DNA of 64,000 nt from Candidatus Cybelea septentrionalis (GTDB taxonomy: Bacteria; Vulcanimicrobiota; Vulcanimicrobiia; Vulcanimicrobiales; Vulcanimicrobiaceae): assembly GCA_003158175.1 (NCBI GenBank), contig PMHJ01000037.1, positions 713 to 64,712 on the forward strand, given 5' to 3'. The notes under the pieces were generated by a model. That model was not told the DNA's origin. It saw only the letters and a list, made by a program, of their open reading frames with translations, and did not search any database. Shown here piece by piece: positions 1-9,816 of the stretch (position 1 is its first letter; each line of letters begins with the position of its first letter). The position numbers were made by a program, and so were the translations under genes.

Positions 1-1
1 G

Positions 2-1447
2 ATCGCGCTGATGAAGGATCAGCTCGACATGCTGCGCGAGCGGAATATTACCGACGTCGTCGCGCTCAACTCGACGCTTTCGGAGGACCAGGAGCTGCGG
101 ACTCGGGAGCGCATCCGCTCGGGGTCGGTCCGGATCGTGTACACGACCCCCGAAAAGCTGGAAGATCAAGCCTTCCTGGCCCTCCTCAAAGGGCTGCGCA
201 TCCCGCTCTTCGTCGTCGACGAGGCTCACTGCATCAGTCAGTGGGGACACGACTTCCGTCCCGCCTATCTCGCGCTGGGCTCCGTCATCGCGCGGCTGGG
301 CCATCCGACGGTGCTCGCGCTGACGGCGACGGCCACTCCTTCGGTCCGGGAGGACATTCTCCATCAGCTCGGCATCGATCTCGTCAAACCGATCGTGCGC
401 GGTTTCGACCGGCCGAACTTGATCTACGAATCGCGCAAGGCCGACAAGGAAGCCGATAAGCTAAAAATTCTGTCGGCACTTTTCGAAGGTCCCAATCGTC
501 TCAAGGGTACCGGCATCATCTACACGGCGACGATCAAGAACGCATTAGAGGTTCAGAGCTATCTAACGCGCGAGCTCGGCGTACCGGCAGCCGTGTACCA
601 TTCGAAGCTGCATAAAGAGGATCGCACGTCCGTCCATAATCTCTTCATGGAGGAAGAGATCCGCGCGGTCGTGGCGACCAACGCCTTCGGCTTGGGAATC
701 GACAAACCGAACATCCGGTTCGTTTTGCATTACGATCTTCCGGGCTCGCTCGAAGCCTACACGCAAGAGGCCGGCCGTGCCGGCCGCGACGGCCTGCCTT
801 CGCGATGCATCCTGATCTACCGCATGAGCGATACCCGCGTGCAGAACTACTTCCTGACCGGAAAGTATCCCGACGTCGAAGAGGTTCAACGCGTTTTCGG
901 CACAATCGAAGTCTTCGGCGATCAGGCCGAGGGCGTTTCGATGGTCGACCTTCGGAAGATCTTGCAGTTGCCGTTGACCAAGCTCAAAGTGATTCTGGCG
1001 CTTCTGAAAAAGTCGGGCTATATCGAGCACTCCGCAAAGTCGGCCTACGGCTTGACCGAGGCCGTCCGCAAGAACCGCGATCTCATTTTGAACTTAGCCA
1101 ACTACGATACGAAGAAATCGTACGATCAGAGCAAGCTCGCGATGATGTTGCAGTATGCGGAGACGGTATCGTGCCGGCGTCGCTTCATTCTGAACTATTT
1201 CGGCGAAGATTTCAACGCGATGAACTGCGGTGCGTGCGATAACTGCCTTCGAGCACTTCGACGCGGAGTCGACGAGCTTGCCGCTACGGGCGGATTTCGG
1301 ATTACCGACGTCGTGCAGCATTCGAAGTTCGGTGTTGGGACGGTCGAACGTGCCGAGCGAGATTTGGTAACGGTTCTGTTCCCGAGCGTCGGCTATAAGA
1401 CGCTCCTAGCTTCGGCCGTCCGGCGTGCCGAACCGCAAATTGCGTAG
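2..1447 (+). CDS. recQ: ATP-dependent DNA helicase RecQ (5' end missing)
   Basis: A 3'-5' superfamily 2 DNA helicase of recombination and fork repair. The gene is cut by the window edge: the frame is open from base 2 and begins inside motif Ia (IALMKDQ), so the Walker A segment lies outside. Visible in order: motif II with [15 protein letters not shown], motif III ALTATAT, the helicase C domain with [17 protein letters not shown] and the Arg-finger motif [10 protein letters not shown], then the RecQ zinc-binding cysteines (CRRRF..CGACDNC). After a winged-helix region the protein lacks a recognisable HRDC domain. Instead it ends in a short stretch with [18 protein letters not shown] that resembles the Tudor-like tail of UvrD/PcrA helicases. 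Its last 23 bases overlap the next gene. The RecQ identity is very secure; the tail assignment is inference. Confidence 0.95.
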   Translation: MALMKDQLDMLRERNITDVVALNSTLSEDQELRTRERIRSGSVRIVYTTPEKLEDQAFLALLKGLRIPLFVVDEAHCISQWGHDFRPAYLALGSVIARLGHPTVLALTATATPSVREDILHQLGIDLVKPIVRGFDRPNLIYESRKADKEADKLKILSALFEGPNRLKGTGIIYTATIKNALEVQSYLTRELGVPAAVYHSKLHKEDRTSVHNLFMEEEIRAVVATNAFGLGIDKPNIRFVLHYDLPGSLEAYTQEAGRAGRDGLPSRCILIYRMSDTRVQNYFLTGKYPDVEEVQRVFGTIEVFGDQAEGVSMVDLRKILQLPLTKLKVILALLKKSGYIEHSAKSAYGLTEAVRKNRDLILNLANYDTKKSYDQSKLAMMLQYAETVSCRRRFILNYFGEDFNAMNCGACDNCLRALRRGVDELAATGGFRITDVVQHSKFGVGTVERAERDLVTVLFPSVGYKTLLASAVRRAEPQIA

Positions 1448-3041
1448 GCTGGCCCCTCTCCTTTTCACGTTCGCTGCGCTCTGCGCGTCCGCACGCGCTC
1501 AAACTCCGCCACCCTCGGCCTCACCCTCGCCTTCGGTAGCGCCGGCGCCTTCTGCGAACTCTGTCGCAAGCCCGACGCCGACGCCGCCACCCATCACGAT
1601 CCAACCGCAAGCGGCATCGGTACCGGTGGGCACCGCAGTGAACCTTACCGTTGGTTCCGCTATCGCTCCGCTTACCGCGGTCGTACGCGACCCGTCAATC
1701 GCCTCCGCTGCAATCGACCAGCCGTCGCAGCGGCTGAGTATCATCGGGAAATCGCCGGGTGCAACGATCGTGACGGTTAGCGATGCTCGCGGGCTGCGGG
1801 TCGACGTGCCGGTGCGCGTCGCCTATTACGCCGGGACGATCGCGCCGTACGTCAAACTCGAGGTTACCGGAGACCCGGCATCTAGCGAGTTCGTTCGCGA
1901 GCAGGTAGCGCGCGCGGTACAGAGCGCGGCCGGTCTGCGTCCCGGCGCGCAGGCTCTCGTTACACCCGACGACGTGCCGTTTGCGGGTTCGCTGGACCAA
2001 GACGACGTGGCCGCCTTCAACGTTCCGGTCCTCATTCAGGGCAAAGACGATTTTGAGGTGGACGGAACCACGCGCGTGGAGGTCCGCAATGTCGCCGTTC
2101 CGCGAATCTCCCCCGACTCTCTGATGGTCAGCGATTACCCCGAGCGTTTGACGGAGAACGGCACGCTCTTCACCGCCGACCTCCGCGTGCAGCAACCCTC
2201 GCGCTTTCTATACTTTCATTACAACCCTCCGGGGCAGCCCGATCGCCGAATCGTCCTGCGCGCGCAGAATCTCTCACGCGAGCCGTCGATCGTGCAGGTC
2301 ATCAGCGATCGAGGTGGCCCGTCGACCAACGAGATGGAGGCCGGGCACGTCGCCACCAAGCGTTTTCTGGCAGACGTCGAGCAGAATCAGGGACGACTGC
2401 TCACGCTGGACGGCAACACGTCGGTCAACATCGCACAGCAAGATCTTCCGGCCGGAAGCATCGTTTGCAGCCTGTTGCAGCTTCGCGTGCTCTCTGGAGG
2501 AAACGTCCACCTGACACTCGTCGCGCAAGACGCGTCCGCAGATCCGTCCGATGCGATCGCCGGCAGCGAACTCTTGGAAAGCACCCACAAACACGCTCGC
2601 GGCATCTATCCGATTGCGGAGTTCCATTTTGCGACCCTTTGGAGGGTCGATGCGGATTACTTAGAGCTTCCGATCGGCGAGCTGCCGTTGCCAAACGATC
2701 TGCAGGGGCAGGCGCTTTCGGGTGATTACGGCGTCTTGCAATCCTTTGTGGTAAACGTCGAGAACCCGCTGCCGACCCCGCAAGCGATCGCCATCTACGA
2801 AAACCCGCGCGGCGGCCACGCAACCGGCACCTATATCATCGACGGCGTCCTGGTGCAGTCCCATCAAGTTCCGCCATTCTCTCGATACAAGGTGCGGCAA
2901 TACGTCGTTCCCGCGCACGGCTTCGTTCGAGTGACGATCGCCACGATGCCCGAAGCCGGCTCGAGCCTTCCTCTTCGCCTGATCTTTGCACCCGACGACG
3001 GAAGCGTCGCTCCGAGTGCACCGGGCTCGCCGATTTACTAG
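1425..3041 (+). CDS. Secreted protein with proline-rich linker and Ig-like N-terminal domain, function unknown
   Basis: 538 residues from a GTG start that overlaps the end of recQ by 23 bases. A basic N-terminus and hydrophobic core ending in ASARAQ is a clear Sec signal peptide with signal peptidase I-type site near residue 26. A Pro/Ser/Ala-rich linker (about 27-55) follows, then a domain (about 56-135) whose pattern ([20 protein letters not shown] ... [15 protein letters not shown]) looks like a bacterial Ig-like or BACON-type fold. The remaining 400 residues are beta-rich and not recognised. No lipobox or C-terminal anchor is visible, so a periplasmic or exported protein is likely. I infer no specific function. 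Confidence 0.85.
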   Translation: MPNRKLRRLAPLLFTFAALCASARAQTPPPSASPSPSVAPAPSANSVASPTPTPPPITIQPQAASVPVGTAVNLTVGSAIAPLTAVVRDPSIASAAIDQPSQRLSIIGKSPGATIVTVSDARGLRVDVPVRVAYYAGTIAPYVKLEVTGDPASSEFVREQVARAVQSAAGLRPGAQALVTPDDVPFAGSLDQDDVAAFNVPVLIQGKDDFEVDGTTRVEVRNVAVPRISPDSLMVSDYPERLTENGTLFTADLRVQQPSRFLYFHYNPPGQPDRRIVLRAQNLSREPSIVQVISDRGGPSTNEMEAGHVATKRFLADVEQNQGRLLTLDGNTSVNIAQQDLPAGSIVCSLLQLRVLSGGNVHLTLVAQDASADPSDAIAGSELLESTHKHARGIYPIAEFHFATLWRVDADYLELPIGELPLPNDLQGQALSGDYGVLQSFVVNVENPLPTPQAIAIYENPRGGHATGTYIIDGVLVQSHQVPPFSRYKVRQYVVPAHGFVRVTIATMPEAGSSLPLRLIFAPDDGSVAPSAPGSPIY

Positions 3042-3045
3042 GCCG

Positions 3046-4074
3046 CTACGCGTTCCCGCAGATCGCTTCGTAGACGCGCTTGAGTTCACGGGCGCTAACG
3101 TCCCACGAGAAGCGAGCGATTGCGCCCGGGCGGACGCGCGCCGCGCGCGGCTCCCAATCTCCGCGTAATGCCGCCTCGAGCATCGAAGTCCACGCGTCGG
3201 CATCGTCGATCGAGGCGATACCTCCGTTGTCGCCGACGATCTCGGGCAGCGACGTCCGATCCGACACGACGCACGGCACTCCGGCGCATAACGCCTGCGC
3301 CGCCGCGTAGCCGAAGCCCTCATACCGCGAGGGAACCGCGACGACGGCAGCCTCGCGGTAGAGCGCGATCAGCTCTTCGCGCGCGACGTACCCGCGCAGT
3401 TCCAATCGCTCCGCCACGCCCAACCGCTCGGCGAGTTCCACGCACTCTCGCGCATACGGCGTTTGCGGCCCGACGCAGACGATTCGCGCCCCTTTCAACT
3501 CCGGCAGCACTCGAATCAGAAGCTCGAGGTTTTTACGGCGTTCGACGGTTCCCACGGCTAGAATCGTGCGGCCGTCGCCGCTATTGCGAGCGACATCGCA
3601 AAACTCTTGTGCGACGCCCGGATAAACGACGCGCACCGCCGCGCGATCGATGCCGGCGAGAACTTCGAGCAATGCGTCGCGCGAAAAGGACGAATCGACG
3701 ACGATGGCGGCCGCATGCCGATACCGCTCGAGTGAGAAGCGCCCAAAATAGTACCGCGCGTACGGCCGAGCGTGCGCCTGTACGTGAAGCCATGCCACGT
3801 CGTGCACCGTGACGACGATCGGCATTCCGGCAAACAGCGGCATCGTTCCCGAAGCGCAGTGCAACAGCTCGGCGCCGCTGGCGCGCGCACGCAACGGTAA
3901 AATCGCCTGATCCCACAGCACGCGCCGATCGAATCGCCAGGGATCCAATCGCGGCTCGCGCAGCTCGACGAGGTCGACCTGTTGGCGGCGCAACGCGCTC
4001 GACAATCCCCTAACATACTCGCCGATTCCCGTTGCCGTGCCGACGCAGAGTTGCGCGTCGAGCGCGACCTTCAC
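3046..4074 (-). CDS. Glycosyltransferase family 4 (GT-B fold)
   Basis: 342 residues, GTG start overlapping the stop of the upstream TPR gene (GTGA). The N-terminus (CVGTATGIGEYVRGL) is the acceptor-domain glycine-rich loop of GT4 enzymes. The C-terminal donor domain has AVGTVERRKNLELL and VPSRYEGFGYAAAQALCAG, the sugar-nucleotide binding region. In the EX7E motif the second Glu is replaced by Gln (EGFGYAAAQ). It is the last gene of the outer-membrane run, so it may add a sugar to LPS core, O-antigen or another surface glycan. Donor and acceptor cannot be read from sequence. Family assignment is firm; role is inference. Confidence 0.88.
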   Translation of the reverse strand: MKVALDAQLCVGTATGIGEYVRGLSSALRRQQVDLVELREPRLDPWRFDRRVLWDQAILPLRARASGAELLHCASGTMPLFAGMPIVVTVHDVAWLHVQAHARPYARYYFGRFSLERYRHAAAIVVDSSFSRDALLEVLAGIDRAAVRVVYPGVAQEFCDVARNSGDGRTILAVGTVERRKNLELLIRVLPELKGARIVCVGPQTPYARECVELAERLGVAERLELRGYVAREELIALYREAAVVAVPSRYEGFGYAAAQALCAGVPCVVSDRTSLPEIVGDNGGIASIDDADAWTSMLEAALRGDWEPRAARVRPGAIARFSWDVSARELKRVYEAICGNA

Positions 4075-4937
4075 CGCAAATCTCGTTCGAGCGCGCGAAC
4101 CATCAACGCGCGGGGATCGAGCGCGCGGGCGCGGTTCAAATACCCCACCGCGGCCGTGCGGTCGCCGTTCTGCAAAGCGACGACGCCCAGACCGGCGATC
4201 GCGTCGGCGCTTCCGGGATCGATCTCGGCCGCTCGCGCAAACAGCGCTTCGGCGCGGCTTCGCTCGGCCAGCAAGTCGGCCTGATTGGCAGCGGCGATCG
4301 CGTACCGTTCGGAGAGGGGCGCCAGCGCGACCGCAGATTCAAAGTCGGAGAGGGCGATGCGGAGCCACGCTCGTTGCGTCTCGCTGCCCGGAACTTTTCT
4401 CCATGCGACTTGGTTGGCGAAGAGACCCATCTGCAATTGCGCTTCGGCCACGGCGTCAGGGTGCGTCGCGCGGCGGCTCAAACGCAGCTCCAGCAATCGC
4501 TCGAGATCATACGCGGCCTTCGGATCCGAAACGGCGAGCCTTTGCGCCGCCGCTTGCACCGCGTCCGAGTCGAACGCAGCAAGAGAATATTCCAGCGCCA
4601 GCTGGGTTTGACCGCGCGCGCCGGCCACGCGCGCCAGCAACTCGTCCCGGCCCGGGGAGGCCGGCAAGCGCACCGCATAGCGCTGCGCGGACGCCACATC
4701 GCCTCGCTCGAGTGCGCGCTCCGCCAAAGTCGACTCGACATAGGATGCGGGTGCGAGAGCATCGAGCACGCCGTAGACCGCGTCGCCAAAGCGAGCGGAA
4801 ATCCGCTGGGGAAACGTTCCGGGTGCAGCGGCGCGGGAATCCAACGAATCCGAGGCCAACTGCACGAAAGCCAGCGCAACGAGCAACGCGCAGCCCGTTG
4901 CGCCGACGGTCGCCCACAAGAAAACGAACCGGCGCAC
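4071..4937 (-). CDS. Membrane-anchored TPR-repeat protein
   Basis: 288 residues from a GTG. A hydrophobic N-terminal segment (about 5-28) serves as a signal anchor or uncleaved signal. The rest is alanine-rich helical repeat. The C-terminal half contains canonical TPR units (RAEALFARAAEIDPGSADAI, then GLGVVALQNGDRTAAVGYLN). TPRs are protein-binding scaffolds, so a periplasmic assembly role is likely but not specified. It sits between a predicted outer-membrane barrel gene and a glycosyltransferase and is coupled to the latter by a GTGA overlap. Confidence 0.82.
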   Translation of the reverse strand: MRRFVFLWATVGATGCALLVALAFVQLASDSLDSRAAAPGTFPQRISARFGDAVYGVLDALAPASYVESTLAERALERGDVASAQRYAVRLPASPGRDELLARVAGARGQTQLALEYSLAAFDSDAVQAAAQRLAVSDPKAAYDLERLLELRLSRRATHPDAVAEAQLQMGLFANQVAWRKVPGSETQRAWLRIALSDFESAVALAPLSERYAIAAANQADLLAERSRAEALFARAAEIDPGSADAIAGLGVVALQNGDRTAAVGYLNRARALDPRALMVRALERDLR

Positions 4938-4974
4938 CTGCAGAGTCTGTCGGGGTGGGATTAGTCGGAGGCTC

Positions 4975-6000
4975 CTAAAACTTGACGGTAAAGTTCAAGT
5001 CGCCGCCATTTTGGGTGTAGCCATTAGCCGGCGGCAGCAGACTGTCGTCAAGATGGCTTTGGTACGCGGAGATCGAGAGCGTGCTCGACAGGTACGGGAT
5101 ATTGTAGGTTAGGCCGCCCACGTATTTGTTGTTCACCGCGTCGAGATTCACGAGGCCGGGAAGGGCGTAGGCACCATATAGACGTTGAGCGTCGTAGTTG
5201 AGGTTCAACGTCAACCCATGGAATACGGGCACGGCGAGGCCCGCGCCTAACGAGAGACTCTTCGAGCCCGTGTAGTCGGGGGCGGTCAGCGCCACGCTCG
5301 CATTGGGAAGCTGCCAGGATGCCGATTCGCCAGGCGAGGGCGCTAAGCCGGCGATGTCGTTGAGCGTCACATGTTCGTACTGGCCGGAAAGAGTAAAGTT
5401 AAGGCTTCGCTTCGGTGCGCGGACGTCGTAACCCAGACCGAACGACGCGTCGTTGGAAGCGTCGTTGACCGTCGGTGCGGGCGTCGTGTCGAACGCCAGT
5501 GTTCCGGGGCCCGGCGAGAACGTGGGCTGGGGAGCTACGGGCTGATATGCGGCCGTGTAGAGGGCTTGCGGTGCACTGAGAAGCCCTGCATGCGGATCGT
5601 GCCATTCCGAAGGCGGGGCGAACGCCGCAGTCGTCGAGAGTAGCCCCGCATCGACCGCGCGTGCCAAGTAGGATGCACCCGCGCCCGAAAGGCTCGACAG
5701 CGCGATGTGAGCTTGCATCAACGCCGGTGACGTCGTCAAGCCGGCGGAGAAGGGTGCGCCCGAACTGGCCGCAGGCAAGCGAAACGCCATGTCTCGCAGC
5801 GGCGATTCGGAGGCCCGGTCTCCGTTCTGAGCCGAAAAAGCTGCGGTCGAATCGGAGGTTTCGCCAAAGAGCGAGAGCATGAGCTGCGAAGCCAGATCCG
5901 CGTTGGGCCGGCCGAAAGAAAGCCCGGCGGCGGGCGCTGAGGCATAAGAAAGCGCCAGCGCTAAAACTGCGCTCGCCATCACGCCGACGATCCGACGCAC
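4975..6000 (-). CDS. Predicted outer-membrane beta-barrel protein
   Basis: 341 residues, GTG start with a strong Shine-Dalgarno (GGAGGG) 3 bases upstream. A signal peptide ends near residue 25 (ASAPAAG). The first ~170 residues are low-complexity Ala/Ser/Pro-rich. The second half shows alternating polar/hydrophobic strands (SLNFTLSGQYEHVTL, KSLSLGAGLAVPVFHGLTLN) and the chain ends in NFTVKF, a C-terminal aromatic of the kind recognised by the BAM complex. No family was recognised. A small outer-membrane barrel is the best reading and fits the surrounding genes. Confidence 0.8.
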   Translation of the reverse strand: MRRIVGVMASAVLALALSYASAPAAGLSFGRPNADLASQLMLSLFGETSDSTAAFSAQNGDRASESPLRDMAFRLPAASSGAPFSAGLTTSPALMQAHIALSSLSGAGASYLARAVDAGLLSTTAAFAPPSEWHDPHAGLLSAPQALYTAAYQPVAPQPTFSPGPGTLAFDTTPAPTVNDASNDASFGLGYDVRAPKRSLNFTLSGQYEHVTLNDIAGLAPSPGESASWQLPNASVALTAPDYTGSKSLSLGAGLAVPVFHGLTLNLNYDAQRLYGAYALPGLVNLDAVNNKYVGGLTYNIPYLSSTLSISAYQSHLDDSLLPPANGYTQNGGDLNFTVKF

Positions 6001-6070
6001 TTGCCCTCCGTTTCTGACGTCCGTCTTCCCCGAAAGGCGCCACGGGTCTGAACGCTTCTCGCGGGCTTGC

Positions 6071-6493
6071 CTAATTTGGAGGCGGAGGGGTCACTCCCCT
6101 TGCTAGAAAGCGGCGAGCGATGACGATTGCGGCATAGTCGTCGACGGGGCCGCTTGGTAACTGAAGGCCAAGCGGGATCAGGCGCCGCCAGCCGCGGGGA
6201 GGATGGTCCACAAAATAAAGGCCTCGCGCGGCGCGGCTGGTCTCGAACTCGTCAACCCAATGAATCGGGAGTCCGAAGCCCTCGAGAAGGCTCCTCACGG
6301 CCCTGCCGTTGGTTCCGCGCCCCAGGGCAATCGCGTCGATCCCGCAGCCGGCCACGACCAGCAACAGACGCCCTTGTAAGGTCTCGATGGTCTCGATGCC
6401 GCGGGCGAGAACGCCTCCATCGGGGCCAACGACGGCGAAGCCGGCCTTGCTGCGGCCCGGATCCACTCCTAGCACGAGGCGTGCCGGGGTCAC
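6071..6493 (-). CDS. RuvC-like/YqgF-type RNase H-fold nuclease
   Basis: 140 residues, GTG start overlapping the stop of the DUF3084 gene (GTGA). The N-terminus LVLGVDPGRSKAGFAVV is the first catalytic strand (DPG..K.G) of the RNase H-fold YqgF/RuvC group, and a later acidic segment (VDDYAAIVIA) supplies a further Asp. YqgF proteins process pre-16S rRNA or act as RuvC-like resolvases, but this copy is divergent. The cargo cannot be decided from sequence. Genes of this kind next to DUF3084 are, from memory, a cyanobacterial arrangement. Confidence 0.75.
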   Translation of the reverse strand: MTPARLVLGVDPGRSKAGFAVVGPDGGVLARGIETIETLQGRLLLVVAGCGIDAIALGRGTNGRAVRSLLEGFGLPIHWVDEFETSRAARGLYFVDHPPRGWRRLIPLGLQLPSGPVDDYAAIVIARRFLARGVTPPPPN

Positions 6494-7431
6494 GGCTGCT
6501 GCGTTAATACGATCACAATCGGTATGCCGCCGATGTGCGGATAAAAATCCTGCGCCGCAAAAGCCGTGAGCAAATAGGTGCCAGGCCGGGAAATGCGCGC
6601 CTGCATCTGCGTTGCGTCGGGAATCAACTGCATCGGTTGCAGAATGTCGGAAAGAAACGGCGGGAGTTGCAGGCGACGGGCCGCGATTGCGACGTAGTTT
6701 TCCAACTGAATGAGGGCGATATTAATGCTGGCCCCGCTCTTACCGGGGATTACGAGCTGCGCGATGACCTGGCCCTTCTGGAAGTACCGAGTGTCGGACG
6801 TGACGTTTATCTCAAAGTGGATCTGGTCGTTTTCGAACATGTTCTGGTCGGAGGTCACGGTCAGCATAACGTTGGATTGCGAGAGCTTGGCGGCCGTGGT
6901 CAAATCGTTGGCCAGCCCGTTCAGTTTTTTGTTCGCATCGACCGGAATCGCGTACGGGCGCAGGCCCAACCGCGGATACGTCGCGTTGACGTATTTAATC
7001 GCAAAGAAGTAATAGTTTCGAATCGTCGCCAGGCGCTGCGACGCCGTAGCCGCCTGATCGATAATGCGGTAAAACGGGACCATCAGCGTATCTACCGGAA
7101 AAACGAGCCGGCCGTTATTGACTTTAGCCTCGAGGTCCCGCTGCCGCGCCTGAAGCTCGGTAATCTGTTCGTTGATCGAATTCATCTTGAAAAACGCCGT
7201 CTTGACCTGCTGCGACGCGAAGATCGCGCCCAACGACACGACCAGCGCGATGAGCACGCCGGTCGCGATCGCCACGATCGTCGACGTGTAACGAGGACGA
7301 ATTCCAAAGAGGCTCAGACGCCGGCGCCCGACTTGATGACCGACGCGGTCTCCGACGTATGCGACCGTACCGGCGACCACCATGACGAACGCAAGGTTTC
7401 CGATGCCGCGTACGATTTCGACGAAGTTCAT
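6490..7431 (-). CDS. DUF3084 family membrane protein
   Basis: About 313 residues from the ATG at 7431, whose ATGA overlaps the stop of lptF/G. The frame is open further upstream inside lptF/G, but that extension reads as shadow sequence. Residues 1-25 are hydrophobic, a second membrane helix lies near 45-68 (STIVAIATGVLIALVVSLGA), then a coiled-coil stretch (INEQITELQARQRDLEAKV) and a soluble beta-rich domain. This matches DUF3084, a family best known from Cyanobacteria. Its position directly after the LPS permease suggests an envelope role, but no function is established. Confidence 0.85.
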   Translation of the reverse strand: MNFVEIVRGIGNLAFVMVVAGTVAYVGDRVGHQVGRRRLSLFGIRPRYTSTIVAIATGVLIALVVSLGAIFASQQVKTAFFKMNSINEQITELQARQRDLEAKVNNGRLVFPVDTLMVPFYRIIDQAATASQRLATIRNYYFFAIKYVNATYPRLGLRPYAIPVDANKKLNGLANDLTTAAKLSQSNVMLTVTSDQNMFENDQIHFEINVTSDTRYFQKGQVIAQLVIPGKSGASINIALIQLENYVAIAARRLQLPPFLSDILQPMQLIPDATQMQARISRPGTYLLTAFAAQDFYPHIGGIPIVIVLTQQP

Positions 7432-8504
7432 ACGACTGCCGCGCGGCGCAAGCGTGCCAATCCGATCGCTGTGAACAAGATGTTCGGCACCCAGGCCCAG
7501 AGCGCGGCAAAGCCCAGAAACGCTTCGCCTGCGAACGAACAGATCGTCATCACGACATAATAGACGAAAACGATTGCCAGCGAGAGCCCGAAACCTAAAC
7601 TGGCACTCCCGCTCGACCGGATCTGGCGCAGTCCGAAAGGAATAGCAATCAAAATAAACACGAAGCACGCAAAAGGCCGAGCGAGCTTTTCCTGATAGGT
7701 CGTTACGTACTTGCGCAGCGCGTTCTGGCTTAGCTGACCCGAGCGGACGATCTCGGCGATTTCGAATCGGCTCATGCTTTCCGGATCGTCGTTGCTCATG
7801 CGCTTAACCAGGTCGGTTGGCTTCTCTCCTATTTGAACCTCCTGCTGCGGGATGTGCGGCTCCGCCGTGGTGGTGCCGTCGGCATTGAATCGATAGAGGC
7901 TGGAGTTCTCGAGCGTCCATTTGTCGGCACTAAACTCGGCCCGGTCGGCGAAGACGATCTGTCTCGCGTCGTTGTGGTTATCGTACTGAATAAGCGTTAC
8001 GTGAAGTAGCGCCCGCGAATGGGGCTCGTACGCCGTTGCGATCGTCACTTGGCGGCCGCCGCCGGGAAGCGGAGCCGAGACGGTCAAGTCGCGGTTGAAG
8101 GCACTAACGTGGTTGATAACGCCGTTTTCGATCTCGGTCAGCTGATCTTCGGCGTACGGCACGACGCCCTCTTGCAAGTAGTACGTCACGAACGACATGA
8201 CGATGCCTACCGCAAGCAGCGGGGTCACGATCCGAGCAAAGGTAATCCCCGCCGCCTTGAGCGCGGTAATTTCGCTCTCACCCGAGAGCCGCTGCATCGC
8301 AAGCAGCGTCCCGAGCAAGAGTGCCATCGGGATGACGAGCACGATATCGCCCGGGAGCGACCACGCGAAGACCAGGACGGCGGCCCAGAGAGGGGCGTGT
8401 TCGTTGCTGACCAGCTTACCGATATTGAGGAGTTCGGTCGCCGCGAAAATCAGAGTGAATGCCGTCAAGCCAAAGCCAAACGGGCCTGCCAGTTCCGTCA
8501 GCAT
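7428..8504 (-). CDS. LptF/LptG family LPS-export permease
   Basis: 358 residues. The YjgP/YjgQ fold is evident: an N-terminal pair of membrane helices, LPGDIVLVIPMALLLGTL (helix 3 region), a periplasmic beta-jellyroll in the middle (about 110-230), and three further helices near the C-terminus (ARPFACFVFILIAIPFGLR). In E. coli LptF and LptG form a heterodimer that extracts LPS from the inner membrane. Only one copy is seen here, so a homodimer or a second copy elsewhere is possible. It lies just downstream of lptB and is followed by DUF3084 with an ATGA overlap. Confidence 0.93.
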   Translation of the reverse strand: MLTELAGPFGFGLTAFTLIFAATELLNIGKLVSNEHAPLWAAVLVFAWSLPGDIVLVIPMALLLGTLLAMQRLSGESEITALKAAGITFARIVTPLLAVGIVMSFVTYYLQEGVVPYAEDQLTEIENGVINHVSAFNRDLTVSAPLPGGGRQVTIATAYEPHSRALLHVTLIQYDNHNDARQIVFADRAEFSADKWTLENSSLYRFNADGTTTAEPHIPQQEVQIGEKPTDLVKRMSNDDPESMSRFEIAEIVRSGQLSQNALRKYVTTYQEKLARPFACFVFILIAIPFGLRQIRSSGSASLGFGLSLAIVFVYYVVMTICSFAGEAFLGFAALWAWVPNILFTAIGLARLRRAAVV

Positions 8505-8527
8505 ATAGCGATCGAGGATCGTGAATT

Positions 8528-9271
8528 TCAGAGCCTAAAGCCTTCGCCCAAATAGAATTGGCGAGCGATCGGCGACTCTAGGACGTCCAGGGCCGAACCC
8601 GACACCTCGATTCGTCCGTTATTCAAGATGTACGCGCGATCGACGATGGCGAGCGTCTCGCGGACCTGGTGATCCGTAATCAGGATTCCCAACCCGCGAT
8701 CGCGCAGTTGGCGAATCATCGCCTGAATGTCGGCCACCGCGATCGGGTCGATTCCGGTAAAGGGCTCGTCGAGCAGCAAGAAGGCCGGCTCGATAGCCAG
8801 CGCACGGGCGATCTCGACGCGCCGGCGCTCGCCGCCCGACAGACTATCGCCCCGTGCGTCCACAAAGGCACGCAGGCCGAACTCCTCGAGCAGTGCCGGG
8901 AGCCGGCGTTCGCGCTCGTCGTGCGGGACGCCGTTCTGTTCCCAGATCAAACGGATATTATCGCCGACCGAAAGCTTACGGAAAATCGAGTTCTCTTGTG
9001 CCAGATATCCGATGCCGTTGCGTGCTCGCGTGTACATCGGCGCGCCGGTGAGATCGGTCTCGCGCGGGCCGTCGGCCAATAAGACCGTCCCCCCATCGGG
9101 CTTGACGAGCCCGACCACCATGTAGAAGGTCGTCGTCTTCCCGGCTCCGTTGGGGCCGAGCAATCCAACGATCTCGCCGGTTTTGACTTCGGCGGTGACG
9201 CCATTGACCACGGTCCGCTCGCCATATCGCTTGACGAGTCCGCGGAGCTTGATTGATGGTGTATGACTCAT
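8528..9271 (-). CDS. lptB: LPS export ABC transporter ATP-binding protein LptB
   Basis: 247 residues from the ATG at 9271 (MSHTPS), which overlaps the lptC stop as ATGA; an earlier in-frame start is less likely. Walker [17 protein letters not shown], signature motif [15 protein letters not shown], Walker [17 protein letters not shown] and the switch His (LITDHQVRE) are all present. This is the ATPase that powers LPS extraction by LptF/G and transfer to LptC. Length and motifs are typical of the family. Confidence 0.95.
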   Translation of the reverse strand: MSHTPSIKLRGLVKRYGERTVVNGVTAEVKTGEIVGLLGPNGAGKTTTFYMVVGLVKPDGGTVLLADGPRETDLTGAPMYTRARNGIGYLAQENSIFRKLSVGDNIRLIWEQNGVPHDERERRLPALLEEFGLRAFVDARGDSLSGGERRRVEIARALAIEPAFLLLDEPFTGIDPIAVADIQAMIRQLRDRGLGILITDHQVRETLAIVDRAYILNNGRIEVSGSALDVLESPIARQFYLGEGFRL

Positions 9272-9816
9272 CGCATTCGCATATGGGTCAGGGATGTATC
9301 GGAATCGAAGCTCGAACCCGTCGCCCAAAAACCTCGGCGATCCGTAATAACCACGTTACCGTCTCCGTGCAAAGTCGCGGCAGCGCGCCGGTAGACGAGC
9401 CGATCGCAGTGCAGCGTCATCCCCGCAGCGCTGCGGGCGACGACGCCTCCGAGCAGCGTGACCGCGTCCGCCGTCTGGTCAACCACGGCTTCCGGCGCGC
9501 TGGCAGTAATTTTCGATCCGCGCGGGTCGCTAAACGTCACCCGTGCATTGCGGAATATGGAACGCATATCGTTCTGGGGGCCCCTGCTCTCATAGGAGCT
9601 TGCAAGCAGATCGTAATCGACGCGGTTGTGGACTTGCTGAAAGACGTGAATCGGCCGTTCGCTGGTCCCCCTTCCCGTAACCACGAGCGTAAGCGGGCTT
9701 GCGGTGGAGCGGGGACGCGCGCTAGCCCGGGGGGCGGTCGTCGCCTTTGGCGGTTGGGGATTGCAAGCGCAAAGGGCCCAGATAGCCGCCAGCGCCGCGA
9801 GTCGAGTCCTCCGCAT
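9268..9816 (-). CDS. lptC: LptC-like lipoprotein of the LPS bridge
   Basis: 182 residues from the ATG at 9816 (the upstream gene's stop shares one base: TAATG). The N-terminus [18 protein letters not shown] carries a lipobox-like LCAC, so the protein may be lipidated rather than held by the single helix usual for LptC. After a Pro/Thr/Ala linker, the beta-jellyroll pattern of the LptA/LptC/OstA group follows ([51 protein letters not shown]). It lies immediately upstream of lptB. LptC fits better than LptA because of the N-terminal anchor and the family pattern. Confidence 0.82.
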   Translation of the reverse strand: MRRTRLAALAAIWALCACNPQPPKATTAPRASARPRSTASPLTLVVTGRGTSERPIHVFQQVHNRVDYDLLASSYESRGPQNDMRSIFRNARVTFSDPRGSKITASAPEAVVDQTADAVTLLGGVVARSAAGMTLHCDRLVYRRAAATLHGDGNVVITDRRGFWATGSSFDSDTSLTHMRMR

